From Fistulifera solaris (Eukaryota > Bacillariophyta > Bacillariophyceae > Naviculales > Stauroneidaceae), in contig AP026162.1 in the NCBI GenBank assembly GCA_030295235.1, forward strand, positions 2,480,001 through 2,544,000: a DNA stretch of 64,000 nt, written 5' to 3'. The position numbers were made by a program, and so were the translations under genes. Below, in pieces: positions 32,500-43,816 of this stretch. Position 1 is the first letter of the stretch. The number at the start of each line of letters is the position of its first letter. The notes below the pieces were generated by a model. That model was not told where the DNA came from. It worked only from the letters and a program-made list of their open reading frames with translations, and made no database searches.

Positions 32500-33319
32500 G
32501 GTGTTTCGAAGTGTGTTATTTGCTTTCTTACAGATGCAAAACACTTTCAGGGTCGATGAAAGGATTTGTTGTCTTGTTGAACGCCTACGACGACGACGAC
32601 ATGCAGAAAATGAAACCCTTTTGCTTTTCAAGAAAAAAGGGTATTTCTGTAGAGTGTTCCTGTCCTTTTCTGGTACTCTTTACTATTGAATGGTGACGTG
32701 GACTGACGTTATTATTTGTGCATATTATCCGCTCATCGACGTCATGCTATCGTCATCTTGAACTTGCGCACCTCTCGTCGCAAGTACTATACACTCTGAT
32801 GTACTCGACCGTTAGCTGTCTCCACCGCTATCGTCGAATGGATTTGCGTTTGCTTACGTCAGCCATTTTCTGACGTAGGAACACCTTGATGTTTTCACAG
32901 CTGACGTAGAAAGACTGGACTGTTGCGCACCATAGGGATTAGGATTTATAGGTCACTACAAGGGTAGTCACGTCTCTAGCCAGTCAAGAACGTCCCAAAA
33001 TCCAAAGAGCTTGCTTTTGCTTTAGAGATCATAGCAAGGCTACTGAACACTGAACCTGGTAAGGTTACACACAATCCTAGAAGCGCGATAGCTAAGATCG
33101 AAAGAATTGAAACTACCTCCAGTAACGAAGCTGTTTCTTTAGATATTCGATTCTTTTGTAGGGGTAGGACGTAAGCCTAATACGAACTACGTAGTACTAC
33201 GTAATATCTAGCTGTTTGTTTGAAGAAAGACTCAAAGATGCACGATACCTCTTCATTAAAAGTGATGAAAATGTAGCTGAAACCAACCGTATCTCTAGAA
33301 TATTCAACTTCCACATTTA
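32500..33319. other. intergenic region upstream of FNT gene
   Basis: 820 bp. CGACGACGACGAC repeats just upstream of the FNT start (about 32586-32600) lie in its 5' UTR. No gene recognised. Confidence 0.45.
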
Positions 33320-35041
33320 CTAGAACCGCAATCCCTCACAAATTCCACCGTCGTCATCCTCATCGTAGTCTTTCACTGTTTTGAAAACGTATTGAATGGT
33401 CATCAACAAAGCCGCAATCAAAACAACGCCCCCAATTGCAAAGGCTAGGTAGGAGTTTCGTTCATAAACACGACCACTGGCCGAGGTAGCCCGACGAGCT
33501 TGCTTCATGAGATAAGATCCGATAATAGCGGAGACGAAACCAATGCAAAAGCCCGCAATCGCAAAATCTTTTAGAATTAGCCCGAAGACCATGTACGAAG
33601 ACGTGGAACCTAAGGTGGTGAACATTGCCATAGCTGATGATGTAGCAGCAACAATAGCTGGATGTACACCCATTGTATACATGATAGGCACCGTTATTAC
33701 CCCTCCACTAATACCGAGTGTTCCAGCGAAGAATCCGGCCATGACAAAAATAGCCGGGTATAGGATGGCGCTGCCGGCATCCCATTGAATGTCGCCATGC
33801 ACGTAATCGAATCGTACAAGCTTCTTGATTTCATGGCGACCGACTACATATGTCTGTGCGACCCATGCGGATGTGATCAAGAAGAGGAATATAATGAAAT
33901 GGACTGACCAAAAGGGCCATGAACCGCATCGAATCCCCAAGGGACTCGTAAAAGCCCCACCGCCAACTAGTACATTCAACGTAACGACGACGGAGAATAT
34001 CGAAAAGGCGGCAATGATTTTGCCTCGCGGCGTAAATTTTTCCTGTTCGATCAAATCTGTGCGTAGCGTCACAAAATCGGGATTGACGATAAGAATCTGC
34101 TGCTTCTCCTCCGGATCCAAGGCGCGCTGCCGAGCGGCACCAAGAACGTTCGAGTCAACTTCTTGCCATGTAGAACTCTTCGGCAAAATACTAGTCGGAC
34201 TTTCCGAAAGCTGTGTAGACTGTGAAGACACGATCATCATATGCCGGATGTAGCGCTTCTCCGCTCGATACATCCGCATCGCCTTGGACAAAGTAGCTTG
34301 CGCTGTGACGGAAAGAATAATGACCAACAGGACGACCAGAAACTTTTCAGAGAATACTTGATGGAATAAAGTGCCCACAAGCGTCCCGGTTAAACTGAGT
34401 GGGCCCATGATTAACACCAGATCCCAGTCGATCAAAGGCCGATCAGCGAGCGGATGCCGCCTTGTCCAGTTTAACAGCGTACAACCAAGAGAGGCTCCAA
34501 GTAGTGTAACAGCTCCGATGGGAACAGCCACCTTCAGCGGAAGTCCCATCACCAAGATGTAAACAGGAACGACGACACCGCCGCCCCCTATTCCTCCGGT
34601 TGCACCCAAGGTCAAGGCCATGCTAGCAACGGACAAGCCCAAAATATAGCGACTTGTCAACGGATACAATTGGGGCGGTCCGGGGTCATCAATGAATGCA
34701 TAAAAGTCATCATAATTGTCGTCGTCCGCGTCGGCTATGCCGTCGTCAAAGAAATCGTCATTGTGGACATTATTATTGCCGTCGTCAGTCGTATCGTCAG
34801 TCTTTGCTTGATCGTCAGTTACTTGCTCATTCTCCGCATCTTTCTCAAATAAGTCGTCCTCAAAGAAACCGTCGTCCTGATTCGCGAGACTACGGTGAAA
34901 CCATGCGGCCAGCGGTCTCGGCTGAACGAGGGTACAGATGCTATTTTCGATCCAAGGTTTGCTAAAGTACCCTGCCGCGGCAACAGACGATAGAAGACAG
35001 ATGACAGTCGTCACCCGTTTACGCTTTCTTGTTTCATTCAT
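33320..35041 (-). CDS. TSUP-family (TauE/SafE) membrane transporter
   Basis: 573 residues, single exon. Structure: short basic N-terminus, a first hydrophobic segment (VICLLSSVAAAGYF), an acidic Asp-rich lumenal loop (residues about 60-115), then eight or so membrane segments in two halves. Each half carries the family repeat pattern: GATGGIGGGGVVVPVYILVMG in the first, GTLGISGGVITVPIMYTMG in the second. TSUP proteins export or import sulfur-containing anions such as sulfite or sulfoacetate. A cytosolic linker (about 34100-34260) separates the halves. Substrate and membrane unknown. Confidence 0.9.
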   Translation of the reverse strand: MNETRKRKRVTTVICLLSSVAAAGYFSKPWIENSICTLVQPRPLAAWFHRSLANQDDGFFEDDLFEKDAENEQVTDDQAKTDDTTDDGNNNVHNDDFFDDGIADADDDNYDDFYAFIDDPGPPQLYPLTSRYILGLSVASMALTLGATGGIGGGGVVVPVYILVMGLPLKVAVPIGAVTLLGASLGCTLLNWTRRHPLADRPLIDWDLVLIMGPLSLTGTLVGTLFHQVFSEKFLVVLLVIILSVTAQATLSKAMRMYRAEKRYIRHMMIVSSQSTQLSESPTSILPKSSTWQEVDSNVLGAARQRALDPEEKQQILIVNPDFVTLRTDLIEQEKFTPRGKIIAAFSIFSVVVTLNVLVGGGAFTSPLGIRCGSWPFWSVHFIIFLFLITSAWVAQTYVVGRHEIKKLVRFDYVHGDIQWDAGSAILYPAIFVMAGFFAGTLGISGGVITVPIMYTMGVHPAIVAATSSAMAMFTTLGSTSSYMVFGLILKDFAIAGFCIGFVSAIIGSYLMKQARRATSASGRVYERNSYLAFAIGGVVLIAALLMTIQYVFKTVKDYDEDDDGGICEGLRF

Positions 35042-37022
35042 TCTTCAACGACGTGTCTTGTCTTCCTAGAATGAAAAAGGAAAAGATTGTGACGGATTAT
35101 TAAAGGACCTGTTGCTGTGATCCTTTTCCATCGATGTTCCTTTGTGCCTTGCCTTTTGCCTTTATTGTGTTGAGCAACGATAAAAACGTGTTCTTGCGAC
35201 GCAACGGATTTGTAAATAGATTAACTTGTAATTATGAAACAAGATATAAAAATTTGTATCGGGGTTCGTTCAATGCAAAGGATCACTCAGTTCAAAATAG
35301 TAGGCAGACGCAGGTGCAACTTAGAGTTCAGGATACAGCTCTAGAGTGATCAGTGATCGAATGCGAATGCAGATAGAATGAAAGCATGAAATTAAGGAAA
35401 ACCAAAACCGAAAAGCCTAAAAAGCACCATCATTTGCTCCATGTTTCATCCGATACACGCATTTGTCACAAAAGCAGACGGGTAGTTAGAGAGGATTGCC
35501 GTTTCGCGCTTCAAAGAGGAGACAGATTGTGAATGCAAGGTCGACGGTTCCTGCTGCGATGAGATCCCGGCGGGAGCGGCGTCTTTGTGCCAATACAAGT
35601 TGGACGGATATGTCGAATCATACTTGAGACAGTGTGATATCACTTAAGTCTTTGGGGATAATAGGTATACTTTACGAGAGTACTAATCGTCACTACTCGT
35701 TGACAGACTAGATAGCAGGATGTCACCTCGGACTCGGGCAGCGACCATTTCGCGATGCGTTATGAGAAACAATGGGAAACGGATGTATTACGAGGACGAG
35801 AGATGGCAGACGTGTTCGTCGATACCTGGCACTTGGTTCTTGCATGATATTTGGGATGATGATTAGTGATTAATCTTGATTCTTCGAGTCGTGATAATTC
35901 GGATTCCCGATTTTAGCCTACGAGATCCCACGCTCCACGCTCCACGCTCCACACTCCACACTCAGAAGATATTCAACCAAGGAAGGCGTGCAAAGTGCAA
36001 AATAAGAACAGCTCGAATCTCAAACCTCAAACGAATCATTTGGAAGTTCATCGAAAGAAAAATCTCACACTCTTTAGTCTTTAGACTTAAGAGCTTTCTG
36101 AATACACCGTTGATAAGCTGATGATCGCACCTGTAGTTGTCCAGTCTACAAAGTCGCCGTGTAAACCTTTTACCAGAAACAATAAGTGTTTTACGGGTTG
36201 ACAAATTTTATAAAAAATGCGCGTAGTCCATAATCGGCTCAAATGTCGAAAAAGCATCCGCATTTCAGGAAAATTAGGAATAAATATTTAGGATTTTATT
36301 ATACTCGCTAACATTATTGTTGGAAACTTGACGCCTAAATGACACCTGCAGTGTATGACGTATTGAGTCTTGGTGTCTTATTTTTCTACTCCGTATTTTT
36401 GATTTTGGGCTTTGGCCTTACTTCTTTGCTCTTGGCTGAATTTTCCTTTCCCTTTTGGCTTTATTGGCTTTTAAAAGTTGATAGGTTACTTATTACCTCA
36501 TTACGTCCTTAGTCCTTAAGTTTAGGCTCTAGAGTGCCACTTTGCCCCTCCCGAGACTCTAAGAATTGCTATTCGTAATTCGCAGCTCACACTTATGATT
36601 CATGATCGTAGAGCATCCTCACGGATCCTAAAGTTCCCAGATCAAGGATACAGCGATACAGCTCGGCAGTCTATGCTCAACTGTCCGACGTCTTAAATCC
36701 AAGAATAATACCAATAAGATAGCTGTAAGTATTGTGAGCAGTAGTTTTTGTAGCATCGCAGCAGCGCACTTGTCGCGAAACGCGAAATCGAGCAATCACA
36801 GACCAGCGAAAATACATTTGCCGCTTGGACTTTGGTTTTAGAGCCTAGTTACCACTCCGTAAACTCCTCCTAGAACTGCTTTGAAGCCCCAAGCTGTCTA
36901 AAGGGTTGGCCCATCCCATTTAGCATCCAGCCCCACAATACCCCGTTCTCTTTTAGCTTGTACGCGGCGCAAGTGCATTTTTTTATTGATAGAGCAGCAG
37001 CGACATTACTTGTAGCGCCGTA
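35042..37022. other. 2-kb gene-poor region
   Basis: No credible ORF. Contains a short tandem CTCCACG/CTCCACA repeat at about 35930-35962 and T-rich direct repeats TTGGCTTT near 36410-36475. A CTACTCCGTATTTTT segment at about 36382 recurs near 60654. Probably TSUP promoter (35042-35400) and HMG promoter (36500-37022) at the ends. Confidence 0.5.
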
Positions 37023-38035
37023 ATGAACAAAAGAGAAATCTCTAACAGATCCCCGACTGAGGGCAATGCCAACGTATGGACCGAAATCGAAGATTCTCCT
37101 GAGTTGCCAAAGAAGAGGAAAAGCAATGATGGAGACGGTCATGACAAGCTTAGGCCAAAACGCCCTTTGACGGGATACAACCGGTTCTTCAAGGAAGAAA
37201 GAATCAGATGGAAGGAGGAGCAATCCAGTAGCGGAATGCCGGAGGAGAAGAAGCAGACCTTTCTGACCATGGGCAGGGAAATCAGTGCCAGGTGGGTTCG
37301 CCTCCCACGTGAGCAAAAAAAAAAGTATATTGCCGAATACGACAAAGAAATGCTTCAGTATCGTATTGATGTTGAAAAGTACAACAGGGAGAAAGAAGAG
37401 AAGGCTGCTGCTGATGCTGTTGCCAAAAAGAACAGAGTGCACAAAAATTGAAGAAGAATGGAGCGCAACTCAAGGCTCCCACCGACAGCTTGGTTCCAGG
37501 GCCAAGTTCACTTGGATCGTTCGATACGAATGCCCTTCTGCAACCGCAGATGATGGAAAACAACTCTATTGCACATGCCTTATCGAATTCCGGTTCATCT
37601 GCCACGCAATTTGCACTCAATCAACTACACCAGCAACGTCAGTTTGAAATACTGCTGCGACAACGGTTGCTCGACCGGCAGATGCAACTCGAATCAAGCT
37701 TACTGTCGCTCAGGTCGCTGGCCGGAGGAAGTGCCGTTCGTACCCAGGAGAATCCAAGCCATATCCTTTCCGCAACTCAAATGGATAGCTTGATTTTCCC
37801 AGGGGCTAATGCTGCCGCCCCTTACTCTGGCTTGTTGAGTTCGACTGGAAACGTTCAAACGCAGCTGCAGAATCATCCGCGAGGTGGCTTAATCAGGACA
37901 AACTTTCCATACGCTACGCTGCCAGAGCCATCCAGTAGTGTAGCAGTGGGTAACGTTTCCAACAGATCGTATGAGCAGTTACTGTTATCGTTGATGCTTC
38001 AACAACGAAATCATCGACCTTCGAACAACTCGTAA
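37023..38035 (+). CDS. HMG-box protein with Gln-rich tail, one apparent frameshift
   Basis: DNA-bending HMG-box domain at residues 48-125: RPKRPLTGYNRFFKEERIRW, FLTMGREISARWV, KKKYIAEYDKEMLQYRID. The box is followed by a basic, Lys-rich linker, then a C-terminal half rich in Ser, Gln and Leu with QQRQFEILLRQRLLDRQMQL, a probable coiled coil. The frame ends at a TGA after VHKN unless one A is added to the A5 run at 37443-37447; then 337 residues read through and the linker continues naturally. Likely nuclear; architectural or sequence-specific DNA binding cannot be told from sequence. Confidence 0.82.
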
Positions 38036-38134
38036 ACTTAATAAGTGAAAGATGCTTCCCTTCTACTATCTGGCGTTACGTTCTAATCCTTGAACTCTTC
38101 GTAGTCCCAAGCTGCTTAGCCGTGCCTCAATTTC

Positions 38135-38470
38135 TTACTTTTTTCTTGAGTAGGACGATCGACTTCGTTCGATCTCTTTTTTAGCTCGCGCCCCCGATTG
38201 CATCCCCAGTGAGGCTTCTTCGTCCATGACATTTCCCAAACTGCTAGTTAAGACACCCACACCCACCAATAGTCCCAGTCCGACTAAAACTGGCACGTAC
38301 GGCGGAGGCAACTCGGCGAGTTCCACGGCGTCGGCGGCCAAAGCGGCTGGCGCCGTTGCGAATACGGCAGCAGTCGTCAGTTGTGGAAGCACCGGCCGGA
38401 GGTCACGCATAGGCGACATGAGTCCCCAAGCGCTCGATAAAGTCATAAGCAGTAACAAGATCGTTCTCAT
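38135..38470 (-). CDS. small plastid/thylakoid-like membrane protein
   Basis: 111 residues. Signal peptide at the N-terminus (MRTILLLLMTLSSAWG), a second hydrophobic Ala-rich stretch ending APAALA-ADAVELA, like a thylakoid lumen cleavage site, then one membrane span (VPVLVGLGLLVGVGVLTSSL) and a basic tail. The two-step leader plus single span resembles small thylakoid proteins, but I cannot assign a family. Conserved-looking tail motif ASLGMQSGARAKKE. Confidence 0.68.
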   Translation of the reverse strand: MRTILLLLMTLSSAWGLMSPMRDLRPVLPQLTTAAVFATAPAALAADAVELAELPPPYVPVLVGLGLLVGVGVLTSSLGNVMDEEASLGMQSGARAKKEIERSRSSYSRKK

Positions 38471-38790
38471 GCTGTCCTGTAACTAAAACGAATTTCTTGT
38501 TTGAAAGAGGAGCGGTTTCTTTGCTTGCATTTTTGTGTCGTTGTTGATGAAGTGCGAAATATTGCGGCGGCGGTGAGTGTGGGTACCGTTCCGTACCGTT
38601 CCGTACCGTACCTGTACCACAGCGACATTTCACACAGAATCACGGAATACACACTCGTTACTCGTTCTGCTTCAATGAACTATATTACTCCGTATAGAGT
38701 AAGCTAGGGTTGCGAAGAATAAAGGTTTCCAATAGCAATGAAAATTTTTTATCAACCATGCTCGAGAAACAACGATTGCAACAAATTAGT
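38471..38790. other. intergenic region with GTACCGTTCC repeats
   Basis: 320 bp. Three imperfect GTTCCGTACC units at about 38583-38615. No gene. Confidence 0.45.
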
Positions 38791-39996
38791 CTAAGACGCT
38801 GCACTACCCAACCGCGAAGGGTCAGTGCTCGAGTAATGAGGTTTCGGCCCAGAGCTCATCGCCGCTTGCTTCTGCTGCCGTGCCAACAAAACCTCTGGAG
38901 GTAACTTGATTGTGGTTGTCGCTGGTACTTTTCTTTTCTTATCGTTACTCTCTGTAGCTCCGGGAGGAGGCGGGAGTACGACTTGAGCTTTCTTGAGTGC
39001 ATTTGCATCGCTTTGATTGACAGCAGCGGCGGAGGACTCGCCATGCTTGGGTGCGCGAGCCCAAGCAACGTGTAAGCTTCTTCCTAACAACTCTTTCCGA
39101 TGTGTCCGCGCAATGGCCAGCTGCGCAGCTTCCGGCTGCGTGTACTCGACAAAAGCTTGTCCTTTATCTGGTTGCGCCCGAACACTCACAATTTCCCCGT
39201 AAGCATAATAGTAGTCACGAACAGCTTGTTCGGTGAGAGCTGGGAAAGGCGGCTCTCCCTGAAAGCGTACGTACACGGTAGCGCGCGCTTTGTTGTAACC
39301 ATCTTCTTCTTGCTGTTTCTCCTCTTGCTGTTCCATTTTACGCTTGCGTCCCAGAATTTTGTTCGCTACCGGATCATGCGTTCCAAAAAATCGGTCCTTG
39401 GTGTTTTGTTTCGCCATCGGATCGTCTCGATCACGCGGAAACTCGTGACGAAAGGGACACGTCGCTCCTCGATTGCACTCTCCACGAGCATAGAAACTAC
39501 ACAACTTGGGCAAGTTTCGTTCGTAACGAGGTTCCATTTGAGCCATCGATTGTAGGGTCGCCTCGGCAACAGCATTCGGTTCCGCCACTAGATTGGTTCC
39601 CTGCTCTAGCATTCGGTTCTGTTGCTGCGTATAGTAAGCACGATTGGCTTGGCTTTGGGGAACTGCAGCAACACTGCTGGCACTTCCGGATTCGCGAAGG
39701 ATCTTGTCTCGAACTTGAACTGGTAAACCGTATTTCAAATCATAAACACAAACCTGACAGACGTTTTTCGCTTCCGCACAGCTTCGGCATATCTCAACTT
39801 TTTTTAGACGTCCTTTTGTTCCGGCTTGAAACGCAAACACAGTGAACGGCGTCTCACAGACACTGCATTTCTTTCCGAACGGTTGCTTTGTCATTCGAAC
39901 GTAAGGGTTGTCGCCTAAACAGGTCTCGCACACAAGAGGAAACTCGGTATCTTCCCATGATTGCTTCAAAGCATCTCTTTTTACAGGTGCCGACAT
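38791..39996 (-). CDS. RBM22: pre-mRNA-splicing factor RBM22/SLT11 (ECM2)
   Basis: Spliceosomal protein of the Prp19-related complex that contacts U6 snRNA and the catalytic core. 401 residues, single exon. Two N-terminal zinc motifs (CETCLGDNPYVRM, CSVCETPFTVFAF with CRSC and CQVC), then a CCCH finger (CSFYARGECNRGATCPFRH), the GTHDPVANKIL linker, and an RRM (TVYVRFQGEPPF, RDYYYAYGEIVSVR, GQAFVEYTQPEAAQLAI). The domain order matches RBM22/ECM2 exactly. The C-terminus is low complexity, Pro/Lys-rich. Intact. Confidence 0.96.
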   Translation of the reverse strand: MSAPVKRDALKQSWEDTEFPLVCETCLGDNPYVRMTKQPFGKKCSVCETPFTVFAFQAGTKGRLKKVEICRSCAEAKNVCQVCVYDLKYGLPVQVRDKILRESGSASSVAAVPQSQANRAYYTQQQNRMLEQGTNLVAEPNAVAEATLQSMAQMEPRYERNLPKLCSFYARGECNRGATCPFRHEFPRDRDDPMAKQNTKDRFFGTHDPVANKILGRKRKMEQQEEKQQEEDGYNKARATVYVRFQGEPPFPALTEQAVRDYYYAYGEIVSVRAQPDKGQAFVEYTQPEAAQLAIARTHRKELLGRSLHVAWARAPKHGESSAAAVNQSDANALKKAQVVLPPPPGATESNDKKRKVPATTTIKLPPEVLLARQQKQAAMSSGPKPHYSSTDPSRLGSAAS

Positions 39997-40502
39997 TTGG
40001 ATTTAATCGTAGACGGAGGAGATGAAAATTGACTTCTACGATCCGTAGCAACACGATAGTCACAATAGTCTATTTCAGCAAAAGTAAACTCCTGCAACCA
40101 GTTCAAAACTGTCAATATAAACGCAAATTGGTGTATAAGCTACGTTTGATGTCGTTGTTATGTTGTCAACGCCTGTACCAGGTATGTACCAGGTATTGTG
40201 GTTTGCAATGGGAGTCAAATAAAATACCGGAGTAATGGCGGCGCGCGGCCGGCCCGAGCATGGGTGCGTGTGCGAATGGCAGACGTAAGTGATTCAATGT
40301 ACTCGTATTAGTCTAGTCACGGGCTATGAATTCCTCGTCGTCGTATGTGGAATGCCAGGTAATCCTACTACGTGTTGGCCGTCAAAACAAAAGTAATAAC
40401 GAATGCAATAGAAGGTAAGAAATTTCTAGGACATTCAGCAGTTGACCGATATTAGTTGTCTGCGTTTGTAACCGTAGCACAATAGCACAGTGGCCTCTGC
40501 TG
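39997..40502. other. intergenic region, RBM22 promoter side
   Basis: 506 bp. TGTACCAGGTA occurs twice in tandem near 40174-40196. No gene seen. Confidence 0.45.
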
Positions 40503-41450
40503 CTAAGGGAAAGCGTCTAGAAACTCTGGGCCATTGAACGTAAAGCCCGCGTCTAGCAATTGTTGCAGTTGACCGGCTGTGATAATACCCGATTGCAACA
40601 CCAAATTATTGACGCGACTGTCGGAGGGACGAGATGATCGCACGTCCGTCCACGGATCGGGAAATATGACATCCGCTGGTTTGAAATCCTCGAAATGATT
40701 GCTCCGTGTGCGACTCACGGCACGACGTTCCTTTGGTTCCATCGGCTGTACCCTGGCCGATGGTCGTCGTGAAGTGGTGCGATTTGCGGAGGGAGATACT
40801 TTTGTCGACGTGCGTCTGGGAGTGACGCCCCGCGGAGTTTGAGTTTCCTTGGCAACTCTTGGCTTGCGAGGCGGGGACAAGCTCGTTTCTTGACCTGCTT
40901 GACTCACCGACGATTTTTTCGATCGTGGTGTCGTAGGAAGATCCTGCAGTGTACGTGACGTACGGGTAGATCGCTCCCTGGACCGATCGCGAGATGTGGC
41001 ACTTCGTCGACGAGAAACGGACCCCGAGCGTTTTTGAGTGTTTTGTCGGATGCTTCCTCTGCGAGCCATATTCTCATAATTTTCCAGATTCAAGCCGTCG
41101 GGAGAAGACTGATGAAAGCGTTCCAGAGTACGGTTGAGCTGTGAGTTTCTTTCACTACTGACACTTTTTGGAGAACTCTTTTTCTCGGGCCGTTCGGTCT
41201 TGTGTAGATTGCGTATTACCTTTTCAAGTTCAAGAGCATTTAACGAACGATGGTGATCCATTTGGTCGGCTGCTCCTTTTCGTACTTTCACTTTGACGCG
41301 GAATTGCTGTTTTCCTGGAGAAATTTCCTCGTCACTGGACGGTGCAGTCGTTTCCGTGCGCAAGGATAGCGTCCCATCTCGCAACTTCGGAGAGGACTCT
41401 TGCGCTATCCGTGTAAGACTATTCGATGCGGCTTTTGGTCGAACTGTCAT
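40503..41450 (-). CDS. RS-rich protein, paralog 1 of an unrecognised cluster family
   Basis: 315 residues, single exon. The body is disordered, with Arg/Ser dipeptides (SVSRRRSATSRDRSRERS) and many Ser/Thr-Pro sites. Near the C-terminus FEDFKPADVIFPDPW precedes the motif LVLQSGIITAGQLQQLLDAG followed by FTF. This C-terminal motif is shared with the genes at 41992 and 49006. RS stretches are classic targets of SR kinases and suggest a nuclear or RNA-linked role, but no RNA-binding domain is present. Family unknown to me. Divergent from paralog 2. Confidence 0.75.
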   Translation of the reverse strand: MTVRPKAASNSLTRIAQESSPKLRDGTLSLRTETTAPSSDEEISPGKQQFRVKVKVRKGAADQMDHHRSLNALELEKVIRNLHKTERPEKKSSPKSVSSERNSQLNRTLERFHQSSPDGLNLENYENMARRGSIRQNTQKRSGSVSRRRSATSRDRSRERSTRTSRTLQDLPTTPRSKKSSVSQAGQETSLSPPRKPRVAKETQTPRGVTPRRTSTKVSPSANRTTSRRPSARVQPMEPKERRAVSRTRSNHFEDFKPADVIFPDPWTDVRSSRPSDSRVNNLVLQSGIITAGQLQQLLDAGFTFNGPEFLDAFP

Positions 41451-41991
41451 GCTTCTTTGTAATCAACAATTCGTGAATGCCTTGGTTTATTATTGTCCAA
41501 CTTTCTTTCATGCGAGAGCTGTTGCTTTCATTGCCTCGCTATCTTGTGATCATGTTGTCAGTCTTGGTTGATGCTGTGAACGATAACTTGCCAGAGTTCA
41601 CTGATACAGTAGATGACTACGGATGTCACATTTTACTTCTTTATTTAACACAGCGATGACCGAAACTGCAAAGGGAGCAAGAAAGATTCAAAGACCAATG
41701 CCCATTCATGTCTCGAAATCTCTTTGGTCCTAAAGTGCCATAGTACTTTCACTGCTATACTGCTATACTACAACTACGTCGTCCGACAAATGACTTCGTG
41801 ACTCACAATCTCACGACTGGTTTTTTCTCAAAATTTCTGGCACAGAATAAAAACTCCGCCCATCCTTTTTCGCTGTTACTTGATGGCGAAATCAGAAGCC
41901 GACGCTACCTGGTATACATCATTGTGTTATTACTCGTCTGCCAATCATAGCGAATAAGCCACCGACACCGACGCACTAACGATTTCGCGCA
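41451..41991. promoter_or_regulatory. bidirectional spacer between RS-rich paralogs 1 and 2
   Basis: 541 bp between opposite starts; GCTATACT direct repeat at about 41754-41768. No ORF of note. Likely shared promoter. Confidence 0.4.
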
Positions 41992-43141
41992 ATGGGCAAG
42001 CAGCTAGTTTCATCATCGGTAACTGCAAATTTGTCAGAGAAGTCACCGCCGACTAACGACTCGGACACGAATAGCACGCAACAAAACATCAAAGGGACGC
42101 TAGTTAATTCGCTCGAACTCTCTCTTTCAGAGTTGGTGATGTCTTCTCCTTCTTCTGAGAATGTAGCAGAAGAAGAATGCAACAAATCGAGTTCAAAATT
42201 GGGACGACGTCGATCCGTTTCTCGAGGAAGACGTCGTGCAGGCGACAGCAGCAGCGATTTAAAGAAATCCGTTCCGCGACAAAACAGCGGTCGCAGAGAG
42301 CAAGAGCTTGAAGTTTCCAATGAGCGGGCACGACGACGAAGATCCACCAGCCGTCATAGATCATTAAGTCGTCACAGCAGTAACCAGAGTTTGAATCAGT
42401 CGTTGCAGTCATTAAAAATGCGTGATGACGATGACGAGGGGCCGAAATCACTCCATCGATCCGCTAGCAGCATATCCAGTCGAACAAGCACGCGCCGCTC
42501 TGCGTCACGTCGTTTGGGTGCACTCAACACCGTGTCACGCACCAGCAGCACACCCACTTTGAGCGGTCATCGTCATCTTAACGGCTTGCCTCGATCCAGA
42601 AGCTTGTTAGGATCTGAAATAAGGTCGGGTCAACAAAATGCGACTTGGGATGACGACGACGATGAATCCTTGCCGAGTAAAAATAACGGAAGTTTGGCTG
42701 ATTTCTTGCGTCAACAAAATGCTGCCATACACTACAATAATCAAAAGAGCAAAAGCAGACGGCTTCCCAGCACATCGTCCAGTGTGACATCCCGGTCTAC
42801 ACAGGATCCTCCCGCCCATAGCAACAGTCAATCCGCCGATGTCCCTCGACCGAAAAGTGAACGCTCCGATTCCATTTCTGATTTGCGTGAAATCATTAAC
42901 GGAAGAGTATGTGGCTCATTCGCGTCGCCCCGTCTTGCAAAAGGCATCCTCCAAGAAAAGACTCATTCACAGCAGTGTATTAGACTTCTTTCCCTTGGAT
43001 ACTTCTTGCGTGCTAACACAAGAGAAAATCCATTCGCACGTGGTACAAATGGGCCTCGTCACCGAAGAGCAACTCCATAAAATTGTCGCTGCTGGGTTTC
43101 ATTTTTCTGTCACGGACCATGCCGTGCCATCGAGCGGATGA
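41992..43141 (+). CDS. RS-rich protein, paralog 2, one apparent frameshift
   Basis: Ser/Arg-rich like paralog 1, with SVSRGRRRAG, RRRSTSRHRSLSRH and TRRSASRR. It also has NGSLADFLRQQNAAIHYNNQ, an isolated ordered-looking helix. Near the end VLDFFPLDTS precedes VVQMGLVTEEQLHKIVAAGF and HFSV. The first frame runs to a stop at 43080 without the motif; the motif frame opens near 42840. One extra base at about 42898-42899 (AA for A) explains it, giving 382 residues and the conserved C-terminus. Tandem with paralog 3 before the retrotransposon insertion. Confidence 0.72.
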
Positions 43142-43178
43142 TAAAGTATAATGCACTAATTTTCCTGACGACAGTATT

Positions 43179-43314
43179 ATGGATGATTCGGAAAGCGAAG
43201 AAAGGACGACAGCTATCTCGAATCTCGAGTGGTTCACATGGGCTCTCATCTCTCATTCGCATCAACAAAACGAAATTGAACGACAACGAAAAACGAAGCT
43301 CTTGGAAGAAGGTA
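43179..43314 (+). pseudogene. small reading frame interrupted by the retrotransposon (5' part)
   Basis: ATG 43179 opens a frame rich in charged residues (MDDSESEERTTAIS, then LEWFTWALISHSHQQ and a basic/acidic helix) that runs into the element at 43315. If the element and one target copy are removed, the frame continues at 48617 with SDFCVTCDW and stops at 48679-48681, 66 residues in all. A CxxC pair lies in the downstream part. Whether this is a real gene is uncertain: 21 open codons after the junction could be chance. Confidence 0.35.
43309..43314. repeat. target-site duplication, left copy (AAGGTA)
   Basis: Six bases directly before the left LTR, repeated at 48611-48616 directly after the right LTR. 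Confidence 0.85.
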
Positions 43315-43816
43315 TGTTGAAATTTCTACCGGCGGTCTGTAACTGCTCTCGTCTATCGGGGGACTCCACACACCCCAGACGACAGACTATTGAAACAACG
43401 AACTTTTGCTCCAAACACTCGTTTACAGAATTATGACGATTTCCTACAATTACTTTTGCTTTCCTCTTTTCACCGGTCTTCGATCTGATCTTCATCTAAT
43501 CATGATCTGATCTTGCCGAGCCCATTTCTCCAATAACAACTTTAGGATAAAATAGCCCTTCCTGCCTATCAACCAGATTCTCCATTTCGTATTCCTTAGC
43601 AATAGTCATCGCCCATAATTGCACAATAGATTCTTCCGTGATCCCGAATCCCAAATCATATAGTTCGAAACACTTTCAAGACCCCTTTCACGAACAAAAT
43701 CCTTTCCCAATAAACTAGACGGTCATTTCGAACCATTCAGACATCCGATGACGTGTCAACTCATGACTGAATAAATCTTTCAGTCCGACACTCAACCTCG
43801 ACCTCGATCTTTGACA
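43315..43816 (-). repeat. 3' LTR (left on this strand)
   Basis: 502 bp; on the plus strand begins TGTTGAAATTTC and ends ATCTTTGACA. Differs from the other LTR at CCGGCGG/CCGCTAGG near the start and CTTTTCACCGG/CTTTTTCACTGG near 43470. Confidence 0.93.
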
